Counted from the first letter of the stretch, positions 1 through 8,046 are shown. The stretch: 32,582 bases of DNA from an uncultured Duncaniella sp. (GCA_910577335.1 CAJTMJ010000036.1:1-32582), one strand, 5' to 3'. A program made the numbers and translations. The notes: generated from the letters alone by a model not told the origin.

Positions 1-73
1 TGGCTCTTTTGAGTTTTTGCTCTCAAAAGTGTCAACTTTTTTCAGTTCAAGTCAATCGTGGCAATATGATAGA

Positions 74-118
74 AAAATACACCGTGGAGCGCAAATGAGC
101 CACCCCACGGTGTGTTTT
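74..118 (-). terminator. Hairpin terminator after metY
   Basis: The arms ACACCGTGG (79-87) and CCACGGTGT (105-113) form a perfect 9-bp stem around a 17-nt loop. A-rich sequence lies on the left and TTTT on the right, so the stem extends by several A-T pairs. On the minus strand the stem is followed by TATTTTTC, about 20 nt after the metY stop. It is symmetric enough to work in both directions. Confidence 0.75.
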
Positions 119-135
119 AAATCGTTCTGAGTTTT

Positions 136-1419
136 TTATGACAATGCTTGCTCTATGTCGGCTATGATGTCATTGACATCCTCGATACCGACTGAGAGAC
201 GAATGAGGTCGGGGGCTACGCCTGCCTCACGCAATTGCTCGTCGGTTAGCTGACGGTGAGTGTGGCTTGCCGGGTGAAGTACGCATGTGCGGGCATCTGC
301 CACATGTGTCACAATAGCTATGAATTTCAATCTATCCATAAACTTTATGGCATCCTCACGTGTGCCTTCAAGCCCGAAGGCTATAACGCCGCATGAACCG
401 TTTGGCATATATTTTTTTGCCAAAGCGTTGTAACGGTTGTTGGGAAGTCCACAGTAGTTAACCCATTTCACTTTCGGATTTGCTTCGAGCCATTCTGCTA
501 CCACCTGTGCGTTCTCGCAGTGGCGTGGCATACGGAGATGCAGTGTCTCAAGTCCGAGGTTAAGCAGGAATGCGTTTTGCGGCGACTGTATAGAGCCGAG
601 GTCACGCATTAGCTGTGCGGTAGCCTTGGTAATGTATGCATTTCTGCCGAAAGCCTTTGTGTAGGCAAGCCCGTGGTATGATTCATCGGGCTGGGTGAGT
701 CCCGGGAACTTGTCGGGATATGCTTCCCAGTCAAAATTGCCACTGTCAACTATTGCACCACCGACGCTTACCGCATGTCCATCCATATACTTGGTGGTAG
801 AGTGAGTGACTATATCCGCACCCCATTCAAACGGGCGACAGTTAATAGGTGTGGGGAATGTGTTGTCAACAATCAGCGGTACACCGTTACGATGAGCCAC
901 ACGTGCGAATTTTTCTATGTCGAGCACCTCACCGCCGGGGTTTGAAATGGTTTCACCGAAGAGAGCCTTGGTGTTTGGACGGAATGCCTTTTGCAATTCT
1001 TCCTCTGACGCATTTGGGTCAACGAATGTACATTCAATCCCGAATTTCTTCATCGTAACGCCAAAAAGATTATAGGTGCCACCATATATATTGGATGATG
1101 TCACGAAGTGATCGCCACACTGGCAGATGTTGAACATGGCGTAGAAGTTGGCTGCTTGTCCGGATGAAGTGAGCATTGCTGCCACTCCGCCTTCAAGTGC
1201 CGCTATCTTTGCTGCGACGGCATCGTTGGTGGGATTCTGAAGTCGGGTGTAGAAATAGCCTGTCTCCTCAAGGTCGAAGAGTTTAGCCATTTGCTCGCTG
1301 GTGTCATATTTGAATGTGGTGCTTTGATATATGGGAAGCACACGCGGTTCACCTTTCGATGGTGTCCAGCCAGCCTGCACACAGAGGGTGGCGCTGCTGT
1401 ATTTTTTATTGTTATCCAT
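136..1419 (-). CDS. metY: O-acetylhomoserine sulfhydrylase (cysteine/methionine metabolism PLP enzyme)
   Basis: The 427-aa protein has the full length and order of the Cys/Met-metabolism PLP-dependent family, O-acetylhomoserine aminocarboxypropyltransferase branch. This cytosolic enzyme makes homocysteine from O-acetylhomoserine and sulfide. The cofactor lysine lies in HSTTKYMDGHA (K210), the Asp that contacts the PLP ring nitrogen in VDNTF (D185), and the N-terminal region has the YTRLQNPT motif typical of the family. The roughly 430-aa length and the GLETLHLRMPRHCENA segment fit MetY better than the shorter MetB/MetC enzymes. The gene stands alone, with terminators on both sides (1457-1494 and 74-118). 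No SAM riboswitch was recognised upstream. The exact acyl-homoserine substrate cannot be proved from sequence. Confidence 0.93.
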   Translation of the reverse strand: MDNNKKYSSATLCVQAGWTPSKGEPRVLPIYQSTTFKYDTSEQMAKLFDLEETGYFYTRLQNPTNDAVAAKIAALEGGVAAMLTSSGQAANFYAMFNICQCGDHFVTSSNIYGGTYNLFGVTMKKFGIECTFVDPNASEEELQKAFRPNTKALFGETISNPGGEVLDIEKFARVAHRNGVPLIVDNTFPTPINCRPFEWGADIVTHSTTKYMDGHAVSVGGAIVDSGNFDWEAYPDKFPGLTQPDESYHGLAYTKAFGRNAYITKATAQLMRDLGSIQSPQNAFLLNLGLETLHLRMPRHCENAQVVAEWLEANPKVKWVNYCGLPNNRYNALAKKYMPNGSCGVIAFGLEGTREDAIKFMDRLKFIAIVTHVADARTCVLHPASHTHRQLTDEQLREAGVAPDLIRLSVGIEDVNDIIADIEQALS

Positions 1420-1434
1420 TGGCTCCGAGAAGTG

Positions 1435-1466
1435 GGAAGTTATGTGTGTTGAATGCTTAAAAACAA
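1435..1466 (-). promoter_or_regulatory. Possible metY promoter
   Basis: On the minus strand TTG (1466-1464) is followed after 21 nt by TAACTTCC (1442-1435), an imperfect match to the Bacteroidota TTG / TAnnTTTG promoter, with the ATG 16 nt further on. The -33 element falls in the T-tract of the preceding terminator. This is a weak call. Confidence 0.3.
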
Positions 1467-1494
1467 GGACCTCCCGAAATGGGGAAGTCCTTGT
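1457..1494 (-). terminator. Intrinsic terminator of the thrS-infC-rpmI-rplT operon
   Basis: On the minus strand, arms ACAAGGAC (complement at 1487-1494) and GTCCTTGT (complement at 1463-1470) extend inward through a G-U wobble, A-U and G-C pairs. This gives a stem of about 13 bp with a 6-nt loop, followed directly by TTTT. The wobble pairs only on the minus strand, which matches the rplT direction. Confidence 0.9.
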
Positions 1495-1527
1495 GGTAGT
1501 TATAGCCTGAGAAAGTGTAGAAGTCTA

Positions 1528-1878
1528 TTAAGCGTTCTTCACTTTGTCAACAATAGCTTTGAAAGCTGCGGGATTGTTGAGAGCGAGGTCAGCGAGGACT
1601 TTGCGGTTGATTTCAATCCCTGCTTTGTGGATGAGGCCCATGAGCTTTGAGTAAGAAAGATCCTCAAGACGTGCGGCAGCGTTGATACGCTGGATCCAGA
1701 GGGCACGGAAGTTGCGCTTCTTGTCCTTGCGGTCACGGTAAGCGTAGGTAAGACCTTTTTCCCAAGTGTTCTTGGCAACGGTCCACACGTTACGGCGGCA
1801 TCCGAAGTAACCACGAGTAAGTTTAAGGATTTTCTTGCGACGAGCTCTTGAAGCTACATGATTTACTGATCTTGGCAT
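1528..1878 (-). CDS. rplT: Large ribosomal subunit protein bL20
   Basis: The 116-aa basic protein has the full bL20 length and sequence. It opens with MPRSVNHVASRARRKK and carries the conserved YFGCRRNVWTVAKNTWEKG and FRALWIQRINAAAR blocks. bL20 binds 23S rRNA early in assembly of the 50S subunit. It is the last gene of thrS-infC-rpmI-rplT, the standard order in Bacteria, and is followed by a strong terminator. An exact tandem duplication of an 11-nt unit (1879-1900) abuts the start codon. bL20 represses this operon in other phyla; no known L20 leader was recognised here. Confidence 0.98.
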   Translation of the reverse strand: MPRSVNHVASRARRKKILKLTRGYFGCRRNVWTVAKNTWEKGLTYAYRDRKDKKRNFRALWIQRINAAARLEDLSYSKLMGLIHKAGIEINRKVLADLALNNPAAFKAIVDKVKNA

Positions 1879-1900
1879 TTTGTGAATGTTTTGTGAATGT
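1879..1900 (-). repeat. Exact tandem 11-nt repeat before rplT
   Basis: The unit TTTGTGAATGT (plus strand) occurs twice without a break, at 1879-1889 and 1890-1900. On the coding strand this reads ACATTCACAAA twice and then the ATG. It occupies the position where a ribosome-binding site would lie. Confidence 0.85.
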
Positions 1901-1998
1901 CAGCGGCACGTTATGCTCTTAAATTGGGGTGGCTGAACATTCGGTTAAATAATTGAATTGGAAATCACGATTTTAAAGATAGTGAAAACTTGCTACTC

Positions 1999-2196
1999 TT
2001 ATTTGAGCGCGAGGAGTTCCTTGACATTTGAAGAATCGGCACGTGACACGAGTGAGAAGTGTGTCAAGTTACGTTTCTGCTTTTTGGTTTTCTTTGTCAA
2101 GATGTGGCTCTTGAAAGCATGTTTTCTCTTGATTTTTCCTGATCCGGTAAGGGCAAACCTCTTTTTGGCACCGGAATTAGTCTTAATCTTTGGCAT
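1999..2196 (-). CDS. rpmI: Large ribosomal subunit protein bL35
   Basis: The 65-aa, very basic protein begins MPKIKTNSGAKKRF, the bL35 signature, followed by the SGKIKRKHAFKSHIL segment. It is a 50S subunit component. It lies between infC (48 nt upstream) and rplT (120 nt downstream) in the conserved infC-rpmI-rplT order. Its length matches the family. A longer frame on the opposite strand is an antisense shadow without homology. Confidence 0.98.
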   Translation of the reverse strand: MPKIKTNSGAKKRFALTGSGKIKRKHAFKSHILTKKTKKQKRNLTHFSLVSRADSSNVKELLALK

Positions 2197-2244
2197 TGGT
2201 TGTGTTAATTAAAAAATTTGTGTTATGTCGTGATAATTCACTTT

Positions 2245-2847
2245 TTATTTTTTCTTAGGGCTGAGCATGATGATCATGCGCTTTCCTTCGAGCACGGGCA
2301 TCTGGTCAACCTTGCCGTATTCCTCAAGGTCGTTGGCAAAACGGAGCAACAATACTTCGCCTTGTTCCTTGAAGAGGATCGAGCGTCCTTTGAAGAACAC
2401 GTAAGCTTTCACCTTGGCTCCTTCCTGCAGGAAGCCGATGGCGTGCTTTAGTTTGAAGTTGTAATCGTGGTCGTCGGTCTGAGGCCCGAATCGGATCTCC
2501 TTCACCACCACCTTAGTGGCTTTGGCTTTTTGCTCCTTCTGGCGTTTCTTCTGCTGATACAGGAACTTCTGATAGTCCAGAATCTTGCAGACAGGGGGTT
2601 GCGCAGTAGGCGAAATCTCGATGAGGTCCAAACCAAGACCGTCAGCGATTTTCAACGCTTCCTGGATGGGGTAGACTCCGGTTTCCACATTATCGCCCAC
2701 AAGTCGAACCTCACGGGCACGGATGTGTTCGTTGATTGCGTAGGGGTCTTTGTCCTTACTGTTGTTTAACGGACGTCTCGCGCCGTTATTGTTGTTATTG
2801 TTGTTGTTTGGGCGCGGCGGACGCGGGTTGAAAGGTTTTTTCTCCAT
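2245..2847 (-). CDS. infC: Translation initiation factor IF-3
   Basis: This is a full-length IF-3 of 200 aa. After a low-complexity N-terminal tail come the IF3-N region (INEHIRAREVRLVGDN...GLDLIEISPTAQPPVCKI) and the IF3-C region (KEIRFGPQTDDHDYNFKLKH, ending RMIIMLSPKKK). IF-3 binds the 30S subunit and checks start-codon selection. The tail holds eight consecutive Asn codons (complement of 2785-2808). The ATG directly follows an in-frame TGA, so this start is fixed unless a non-ATG codon inside the frame is used. The usual AUU start is not needed. The gene starts 9 nt after the thrS stop, behind a run of six C. Confidence 0.97.
   Translation of the reverse strand: MEKKPFNPRPPRPNNNNNNNNGARRPLNNSKDKDPYAINEHIRAREVRLVGDNVETGVYPIQEALKIADGLGLDLIEISPTAQPPVCKILDYQKFLYQQKKRQKEQKAKATKVVVKEIRFGPQTDDHDYNFKLKHAIGFLQEGAKVKAYVFFKGRSILFKEQGEVLLLRFANDLEEYGKVDQMPVLEGKRMIIMLSPKKK
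2785..2808 (-). repeat. AAC/AAT trinucleotide tract encoding eight Asn in IF-3
   Basis: Eight consecutive Asn codons (complement GTT/ATT) make a short microsatellite near the 5' end of infC. It lies in the unstructured tail before the conserved IF3-N domain. Confidence 0.9.
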
Positions 2848-2856
2848 TCAGGGGGG

Positions 2857-4800
2857 TTATTGATTAATCATTTTGTTGACTTCTTCAGTCAATTCGGCTG
2901 CAAAGGTAGCAATTTTCATCGAACCTTTATCACCTTCGCCCTGTTTTCTTACAGAAATTTCATCATTTTCTGCTTCTTTTTCACCAACAATGAGCATATA
3001 AGGTATTCTCTTAAGCTCGTTGTCGCGAATTTTCTTGCCGATTTTTTCATTTCTGTCATCCACTTGGGTGCGGATGTCGAGGGCGTTGAGGCGGTCAGCC
3101 ACACTATGAGCGTAGTCGTTGAACTTCTCTGATATCGGGAGCACCACTGCCTGCTCGGGAGCGAGCCATAGCGGGAAGCGTCCGGCGGTATGTTCAAGAA
3201 GCACAGCTACGAAGCGTTCCATAGAACCGAAGGGCGCACGGTGGATCATCACCGGACGGTGCTTCTGGTTGTCGCTACCGGTATATTCGAGCTGGAAGCG
3301 TTCGGGAAGGTTGTAGTCTACCTGAATTGTTCCGAGCTGCCAGCGGCGACCGAGAGCGTCCTTGACCATGAAGTCAAGTTTCGGACCATAGAAAGCTGCT
3401 TCTCCTAATTCGGTACGTGCGTTGAGACCCTTTTCCTTGCAAGCTTCGATGATAGCGTTCTCTGCAAGGTGCCAGTTCTCGTCCGAACCGATATATTTAT
3501 CCTTGTTGTTGGGATCTCGGAGTGAAATCTGCGCTTCGAAGTTGTCAAACTTCAATGCCTTGAAGATGTAGAAGATGATATCCATAACTTTGAGGAACTC
3601 ATCCTTAATCTGGTCGGGGGCGCAGTAGATGTGTGCGTCGTCCTGCGTGAAGCCGCGCACACGGGTAAGTCCGTGAAGCTCGCCGCTCTGTTCGTAGCGG
3701 TACACGGTGCCGAACTCAGCGAGACGCAGAGGAAGGTCACGGTAACTGCGGGGGAGCGCACGGAATATCTCACAGTGGTGAGGGCAGTTCATAGGTTTGA
3801 GCAAGTATTCCTCACCTTCCTCGGGAGTATGTATGGGCTGGAATGAATCCTTGCCATATTTTGCATAGTGTCCAGATGTCACATAGAGGTTCTTGTTGCC
3901 TATATGGGGAGTGATTACCTGCTGGTAACCGTATTTCTTCTGAATTTTGCGAAGGAACTGTTCGAGACGGTCACGGAGTGCTGTGCCTTTGGGGAGCCAC
4001 AAGGGAAGACCTGCGCCTACATTCTGAGAGAAGGCGAAAAGTTCCATCTCTTTACCGAGCTTGCGGTGGTCGCGCTTCTTGGCTTCTTCGAGAAGAACGA
4101 GATACTCGTCGAGCATCTTTTTCTTGGGGAAGGTGATACCGTACACACGTACAAGCTGGTTGCGCTTTTCGTCGCCGCGCCAGTAAGCGCCTGCGAGCGA
4201 TGTCACTTTCACAGCCTTGATGGGTGCTGTGTTGGCGATGTGCGGACCACGGCAAAGGTCGGTGAATGAACCTTGTGTATAGGTGGTGATGTGTCCGTCT
4301 TCAAGTTCGCTGATAAGCTCGCACTTGTATTCTTCGCCACGTTCGCCGAAGAGTTTGAGTGCATCAGCCTTTGAGATGTCTGCACGAACTATCGGGTTCT
4401 TCTGCTGAGCAAGTTCCAGCATACGTTTTTCGATGCATGGGAAATCTGCGGCAGTGATGGTATGCTCTCCCGGGTCGATGTCATAATAGAAACCGTTCTC
4501 GATAGCCGGACCGATACCGAACTTCACACCGGGGAACAAATCCTGGAGCGCTTCGGCAAGAAGGTGGGCTGATGAGTGCCAGAAAGCATGTTTGCCTTCG
4601 GGATCATCCCATTTGAACAGACGGATAGTGGCATCCTCGGTGATTGGACGGGTGATGTCCCATTCTTTGTCGTTCACTGAGGCTGCGAGTATGTCGCGGG
4701 CGAGCTGAGAGGACAAGCTCTCGGCAATCTGGAGCGGGGTAACACCGCTTTCAAATTGCTTTACGCTCTGGTCGGGGAATGTAATATTAATTGTTGCCAT
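2857..4800 (-). CDS. thrS: Threonine--tRNA ligase
   Basis: This 647-aa class II aminoacyl-tRNA synthetase charges tRNA-Thr. It carries all usual modules: an N-terminal TGS domain (about residues 1-62), an editing domain with HSSAHLLAEAL (H75, H79) and FTDLCRGPH, a catalytic core with MNCPHHCEIF, RVRGFTQDDAHIYC and a late MIHRAPFGSMERF motif 3, and a C-terminal anticodon-binding domain (from about LAPEQAVVLPISE). It is the first gene of its operon, with a -7 element about 60 nt upstream and a preceding terminator that separates it from the L-galactose genes. Confidence 0.98.
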   Translation of the reverse strand: MATINITFPDQSVKQFESGVTPLQIAESLSSQLARDILAASVNDKEWDITRPITEDATIRLFKWDDPEGKHAFWHSSAHLLAEALQDLFPGVKFGIGPAIENGFYYDIDPGEHTITAADFPCIEKRMLELAQQKNPIVRADISKADALKLFGERGEEYKCELISELEDGHITTYTQGSFTDLCRGPHIANTAPIKAVKVTSLAGAYWRGDEKRNQLVRVYGITFPKKKMLDEYLVLLEEAKKRDHRKLGKEMELFAFSQNVGAGLPLWLPKGTALRDRLEQFLRKIQKKYGYQQVITPHIGNKNLYVTSGHYAKYGKDSFQPIHTPEEGEEYLLKPMNCPHHCEIFRALPRSYRDLPLRLAEFGTVYRYEQSGELHGLTRVRGFTQDDAHIYCAPDQIKDEFLKVMDIIFYIFKALKFDNFEAQISLRDPNNKDKYIGSDENWHLAENAIIEACKEKGLNARTELGEAAFYGPKLDFMVKDALGRRWQLGTIQVDYNLPERFQLEYTGSDNQKHRPVMIHRAPFGSMERFVAVLLEHTAGRFPLWLAPEQAVVLPISEKFNDYAHSVADRLNALDIRTQVDDRNEKIGKKIRDNELKRIPYMLIVGEKEAENDEISVRKQGEGDKGSMKIATFAAELTEEVNKMINQ

Positions 4801-4859
4801 TATTTAATAATGTGGTGTTGTGGAACCATACGAGCGGCTCCATTTCAGTTTTCAGCTTG

Positions 4860-4867
4860 CAAAGATA
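4860..4867 (-). promoter_or_regulatory. -7 element of the thrS operon
   Basis: The minus strand reads TATCTTTG, an exact TAnnTTTG match, followed by C. It lies 59 nt before the thrS ATG, so the leader should be about 55 nt. No good TTG was seen at -33. Confidence 0.55.
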
Positions 4868-4922
4868 GTAAATATTACTTATATATCACTGCATTAGCCT
4901 GAATTTTTTTAACGCAAGTGTC

Positions 4923-4948
4923 AAAAATGAACAGTCTGATGTCTGTTC
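4923..4948 (-). terminator. Terminator after the L-galactose operon
   Basis: On the minus strand GAACAG, an 8-nt loop and CTGTTC (complement of 4929-4948) are followed by ATTTTT (complement of 4923-4928). The stem is short but correctly placed 12 nt after the dehydrogenase stop codon. Confidence 0.65.
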
Positions 4949-4960
4949 CCGCTCTTCTTT

Positions 4961-5983
4961 TTAGAATTTTACGAGGATGCGGAACACTTTACCGGGATCA
5001 GCTACCCATGTTTTCATGGCGTTGAGGGCGGTGTCAGGTTCGACAATCATTGAGATAAGACGCTCCACAGGGCATTTGCCGGTTGACATATAGCGTATCA
5101 CTGCCCGGAAATCAGCGGGAAGGGCGTTGCGTGAGCCATAGATGTTAAGCTCCTTCTGCACGAACAGCTGTGTGCGCAAGGGCACTTCCTTTTTTGCATA
5201 GCCGATACATACCACACGTCCGGCAAACGCTACCTCGTCGAATGCCTGTATATAAGTGGCAGGTGCGCCGACCGCTTCGATCACCACCGAGGGACCGTCT
5301 CCGTCGGTGATTTCCTGAATGAGTGTGTGGGCGTCATCCTTGCTTGTGTTGATTGTATAGGCTGCACCCATGGCGGTTGCTACATCTAATTTTTCATCGT
5401 CAAGATCTACGGCTATCACTGTGGCACCTCTTAATGATGCTCTTACTATAGCTCCCATACCTATCATGCCGCATCCTATGACCATCACGGTGTCATTGTC
5501 TGACACCTGCGCACGGTCAACCGCATGAAATCCCACGCTCATAGGCTCGATAAGCGCACAGTCACGTGTCGAGATGCCCGGTGCGGGGATTATTTTTTCC
5601 CACGGCATGGCTATGTACTCACACATGGCACCATTGCGCTGAACACCGAGAGTGGCATTGTTGCGGCAGGCGTTCACTCGTCCGTTACGGCATGAAGAGC
5701 ATTTGCCGCAATTGGTGTAGGGGTTGACAGTGACATGCATACCTTCCGTGAATAAGCCTTCGGGAACATCGCTCCCTATTGAAGCGATAGTGCCACCTAT
5801 TTCATGCCCCGGTATTACCGGAAGTTTAACCATTGGATTTAATCCACGGAATGTGTTTAGATCCGAGCCGCAGAACCCTACATACTCAATTTTCACGAGC
5901 ACCTCGTTGGGCTTCAGTTCAGGCATCGGTCTGTCATGGGTCACCGCCATCTCTCCGGCGGCTTCGATTACTATTGATTTCAT
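4961..5983 (-). CDS. Zinc-dependent alcohol dehydrogenase, probable L-galactonate 5-dehydrogenase
   Basis: This 340-aa medium-chain dehydrogenase has a GroES-like half with catalytic-zinc residues (C38 in CGSD, H60-E61 in GHE) and a structural zinc lobe with C92, C95, C98 and C106. A Rossmann half follows with VIGCGMIG. Members of this family oxidise sugar alcohols or aldonates; E. coli LgoD, of the same length and class, converts L-galactonate to D-tagaturonate. It is the third gene of a minus-strand operon after an L-galactose-dehydrogenase-like reductase and an amidohydrolase. The same three enzyme types form the L-galactose pathway of Bacteroides vulgatus. The fold is certain; the substrate is inferred from context. 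A sorbitol- or threonine-type substrate cannot be excluded. Confidence 0.8.
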   Translation of the reverse strand: MKSIVIEAAGEMAVTHDRPMPELKPNEVLVKIEYVGFCGSDLNTFRGLNPMVKLPVIPGHEIGGTIASIGSDVPEGLFTEGMHVTVNPYTNCGKCSSCRNGRVNACRNNATLGVQRNGAMCEYIAMPWEKIIPAPGISTRDCALIEPMSVGFHAVDRAQVSDNDTVMVIGCGMIGMGAIVRASLRGATVIAVDLDDEKLDVATAMGAAYTINTSKDDAHTLIQEITDGDGPSVVIEAVGAPATYIQAFDEVAFAGRVVCIGYAKKEVPLRTQLFVQKELNIYGSRNALPADFRAVIRYMSTGKCPVERLISMIVEPDTALNAMKTWVADPGKVFRILVKF

Positions 5984-6010
5984 ATCTATCTTATCGTCTA
6001 TTTTATGTTT

Positions 6011-6940
6011 CTATTCAGACATGTTTTTTATGTATGGTAATCTCACGGGGTCTTTGAATCCGTAAAATTCCACGGCGTTCCTTCCGAGTATTGCCGACTT
6101 TTCTTCGTGGGTCAGGTCAGGCGTTTTTGCTATAAAGTCGTATGACATGCGGTAGGTTATTGCCGTTATGGTGCGGGGATAGTCCGAGCCCCACATCAGT
6201 TTGTCGGCACCTACGAGGTCTATTGACTCCTTTATAGCCTTTATGGCTCCATTAAAAGGATAGAATTCGGAGTTAAACAGCCATGTTATGCCGCCCGATT
6301 CTATTCTCACATTTTCGTTTCGGGCAAGTTTTATCTGTTCTTGCCATCCGGGGTGTGTCACCATCCCGAAATGACCGATTGCAATCTTAAGCCTCGGATA
6401 GGAGGCGATGATTTCATTCATTTCACCGACTTGGCAGTCACCGTCAACAAGGTCGATTGACAGAATGATGTTTTCCCTCTCCATTATTCCAAACATCTCC
6501 ATCATTTCAGCGGAGGTGAGCCACACGCGTCTGCCATCGACATTCACGAGCCTTTGTGCCGGTATCTTTACGGCTTTAAACCCTTGTGCGATCATCGCTT
6601 TGGCATCATCTATGAACGACGGTTTTCTGAAATCCACCATTCCGCACACGAGGAATCGTTCGGGGTAGCGGCGTTGCGCATCGAGCAGGTATTCATTCTG
6701 TATTCCATCGATGAATTCCTGTGTGATGACTGCGGCGGAGACTTGGGCGTAATCCATATTGGCGAGAAACACTTCCGCCGAGTTTACTCCATCGACCATG
6801 AATGGCGGTACCATCTGCACCTCTTCCCCCATGAACATGGAGCGCCCTCGGGTTGTGGTGCGTATCTCCATTCCGTCAACCACTGTGTCCTGTTTCAGCC
6901 ACAGGTGGGCGTGTGCGTCTATTATCGGGTAAAATTCCAT
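6011..6940 (-). CDS. Amidohydrolase-family sugar lactonase, probable L-galactono-1,5-lactonase
   Basis: The protein belongs to the amidohydrolase_2 (PF04909-type) superfamily. The N-terminal metal site is in MEFYPIIDAHAHLWL (H10, H12), followed by GFKAVKIPAQ, GHFGM and the C-terminal MWGSDYP with the catalytic Asp. Superfamily members in sugar clusters hydrolyse aldonolactones, including the lactonase of the B. vulgatus L-galactose pathway. The start at 6940 (309 aa) is preferred over the longer frame from 6985: the latter would add 15 residues before the first strand and overlap the upstream gene by 35 nt, whereas 6940 leaves a 10-nt gap. The gene sits 27 nt before the dehydrogenase. Decarboxylases are also found in this superfamily. 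Confidence 0.78.
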   Translation of the reverse strand: MEFYPIIDAHAHLWLKQDTVVDGMEIRTTTRGRSMFMGEEVQMVPPFMVDGVNSAEVFLANMDYAQVSAAVITQEFIDGIQNEYLLDAQRRYPERFLVCGMVDFRKPSFIDDAKAMIAQGFKAVKIPAQRLVNVDGRRVWLTSAEMMEMFGIMERENIILSIDLVDGDCQVGEMNEIIASYPRLKIAIGHFGMVTHPGWQEQIKLARNENVRIESGGITWLFNSEFYPFNGAIKAIKESIDLVGADKLMWGSDYPRTITAITYRMSYDFIAKTPDLTHEEKSAILGRNAVEFYGFKDPVRLPYIKNMSE

Positions 6941-6950
6941 GATGTAACTG

Positions 6951-7883
6951 TTAAGAGTTTGCCCATGATACTCGCTTCTGATCACCGATTATCTCCCTGA
7001 CCTCATCGGCAAGCTGTGAGTCGAATTCATCTTCGATATATCGTATGTTAAGCGCCACATTGTCAGGATTAGCAGAGCTGAACAGGGTTGTGGCTATACG
7101 GGGATTGCTTACTGAGAATTGCATGGCGAGCTTTTCGATGGGATACCCCTTTGCCGTGCAATATTCGGCAGCTTTTTTACATGCTTCCACAAGCGGAGCG
7201 GGTGCCGGATGCCATGAGGGCACACCTCTCTGCGAGAGCAGTCCCATTGACAGCGGGGAAGCGTTGATAACTCCGATTCCGTTTGATTCAAAGAAGTCAA
7301 GGTAATCGAGAAGCTTGTCATCGTTGAGGGCATAGTGGCAGAATGTCAGCACTGTTTCCACTTGTCCCGGTTCGGCATGTTCTATCACCCATTTGAGGTT
7401 TTCGAGCTGGAGGTCGGTGATGCCTACATGGCTCACCACACCTTTGTCCCGTAGCTCCACAAGTGCCGGAAGGGTCTCGGTTACCACTTGGTTGAGGTCG
7501 GCAAACTCGATGTCATGAACATTTATCAGGTCGATATGGTCAATTCCGAGTCGGTCCATGCTTTCATACACGCTCTCTGTTGCCCGTCGTGCCGAATAAT
7601 CCCATGTGTTGACGCCATCCTTGCCGTAACGACCGACTTTGGTAGAAAGATAATATTTGCTTCTGTCTATCTCCCGTAGGGCTTTACCGAGGACGGTTTC
7701 TGCCATATAGTGTCCGTAATATGGGGACACATCTATGAAGTTCATGCCATTGTCTATAGCCACATGTACTGCTTCGATGGCTTTTGCTTCCTTTATGTCG
7801 TGGAACACTCCTCCGAGCGATGATGCGCCAAAGCTTAGGGCAGACACTTTCATCCCGGTATTTCCTAATTCGTTATATTTCAT
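6951..7883 (-). CDS. Aldo/keto reductase, probable L-galactose dehydrogenase
   Basis: The 310-aa (beta/alpha)8 aldo/keto reductase has the complete catalytic tetrad: D51 and Y56 in DVSPYYG, K82 in STKVGRYG, H123 in INVHDIEF. Stretches such as LGNTGMKVSALSFGASSLGG, CHYALND and INASPLSMGLL closely resemble plant L-galactose dehydrogenase and bacterial L-galactose/L-fucose dehydrogenases. The expected reaction is NAD(P)-dependent oxidation of the sugar to the lactone. It is the first gene of the operon, followed after 10 nt by a lactonase-type hydrolase. L-fucose or D-arabinose are alternative substrates, because the family overlaps. No transporter or sugar-specific regulator is encoded next to it. 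Confidence 0.82.
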   Translation of the reverse strand: MKYNELGNTGMKVSALSFGASSLGGVFHDIKEAKAIEAVHVAIDNGMNFIDVSPYYGHYMAETVLGKALREIDRSKYYLSTKVGRYGKDGVNTWDYSARRATESVYESMDRLGIDHIDLINVHDIEFADLNQVVTETLPALVELRDKGVVSHVGITDLQLENLKWVIEHAEPGQVETVLTFCHYALNDDKLLDYLDFFESNGIGVINASPLSMGLLSQRGVPSWHPAPAPLVEACKKAAEYCTAKGYPIEKLAMQFSVSNPRIATTLFSSANPDNVALNIRYIEDEFDSQLADEVREIIGDQKRVSWANS

Positions 7884-7916
7884 AATGTGATGATGTTTTA
7901 AATCAGTTCATGCTTA

Positions 7917-7937
7917 GAACTCTGATAATATGAGTTC
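7917..7937. promoter_or_regulatory. Operator-like inverted repeat in the L-galactose operon leader
   Basis: GAACTC (7917-7922) and GAGTTC (7932-7937) form a 6-9-6 inverted repeat. It lies just downstream of the -7 element at 7943-7950, over the expected transcription start of the minus-strand operon. It could be a repressor site or a leader hairpin. Confidence 0.4.
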
Positions 7938-7942
7938 ATTTG

Positions 7943-7950
7943 CAAAATTA
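7943..7950 (-). promoter_or_regulatory. -7 element of the L-galactose operon
   Basis: The minus strand reads TAATTTTG followed by C, a TAnnTTTG match, 59 nt before the reductase ATG. The -33 region lacks a clear TTG, which would fit an activator-dependent promoter. Confidence 0.5.
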
Positions 7951-8046
7951 ATCAAAAAATATATGTTACGTATGTTTTATAAAAGTTTAAATCAGCCCAT
8001 TATATTAGTTCTTTGTCTGATGTGTGAAAAAATCCCCTTTTTTGCT

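Noticed and set aside
6..42. CTTTTGAG-N8-CTCAAAAG hairpin followed by ACTTTTTT at the left edge
   Set aside because: It could end a plus-strand gene lying outside the window, but no gene is visible to assign it to, so it is not listed as a feature.
3868..4269. Plus-strand 133-codon frame opposite thrS
   Set aside because: Antisense shadow of a highly conserved synthetase with no start signal or domain.
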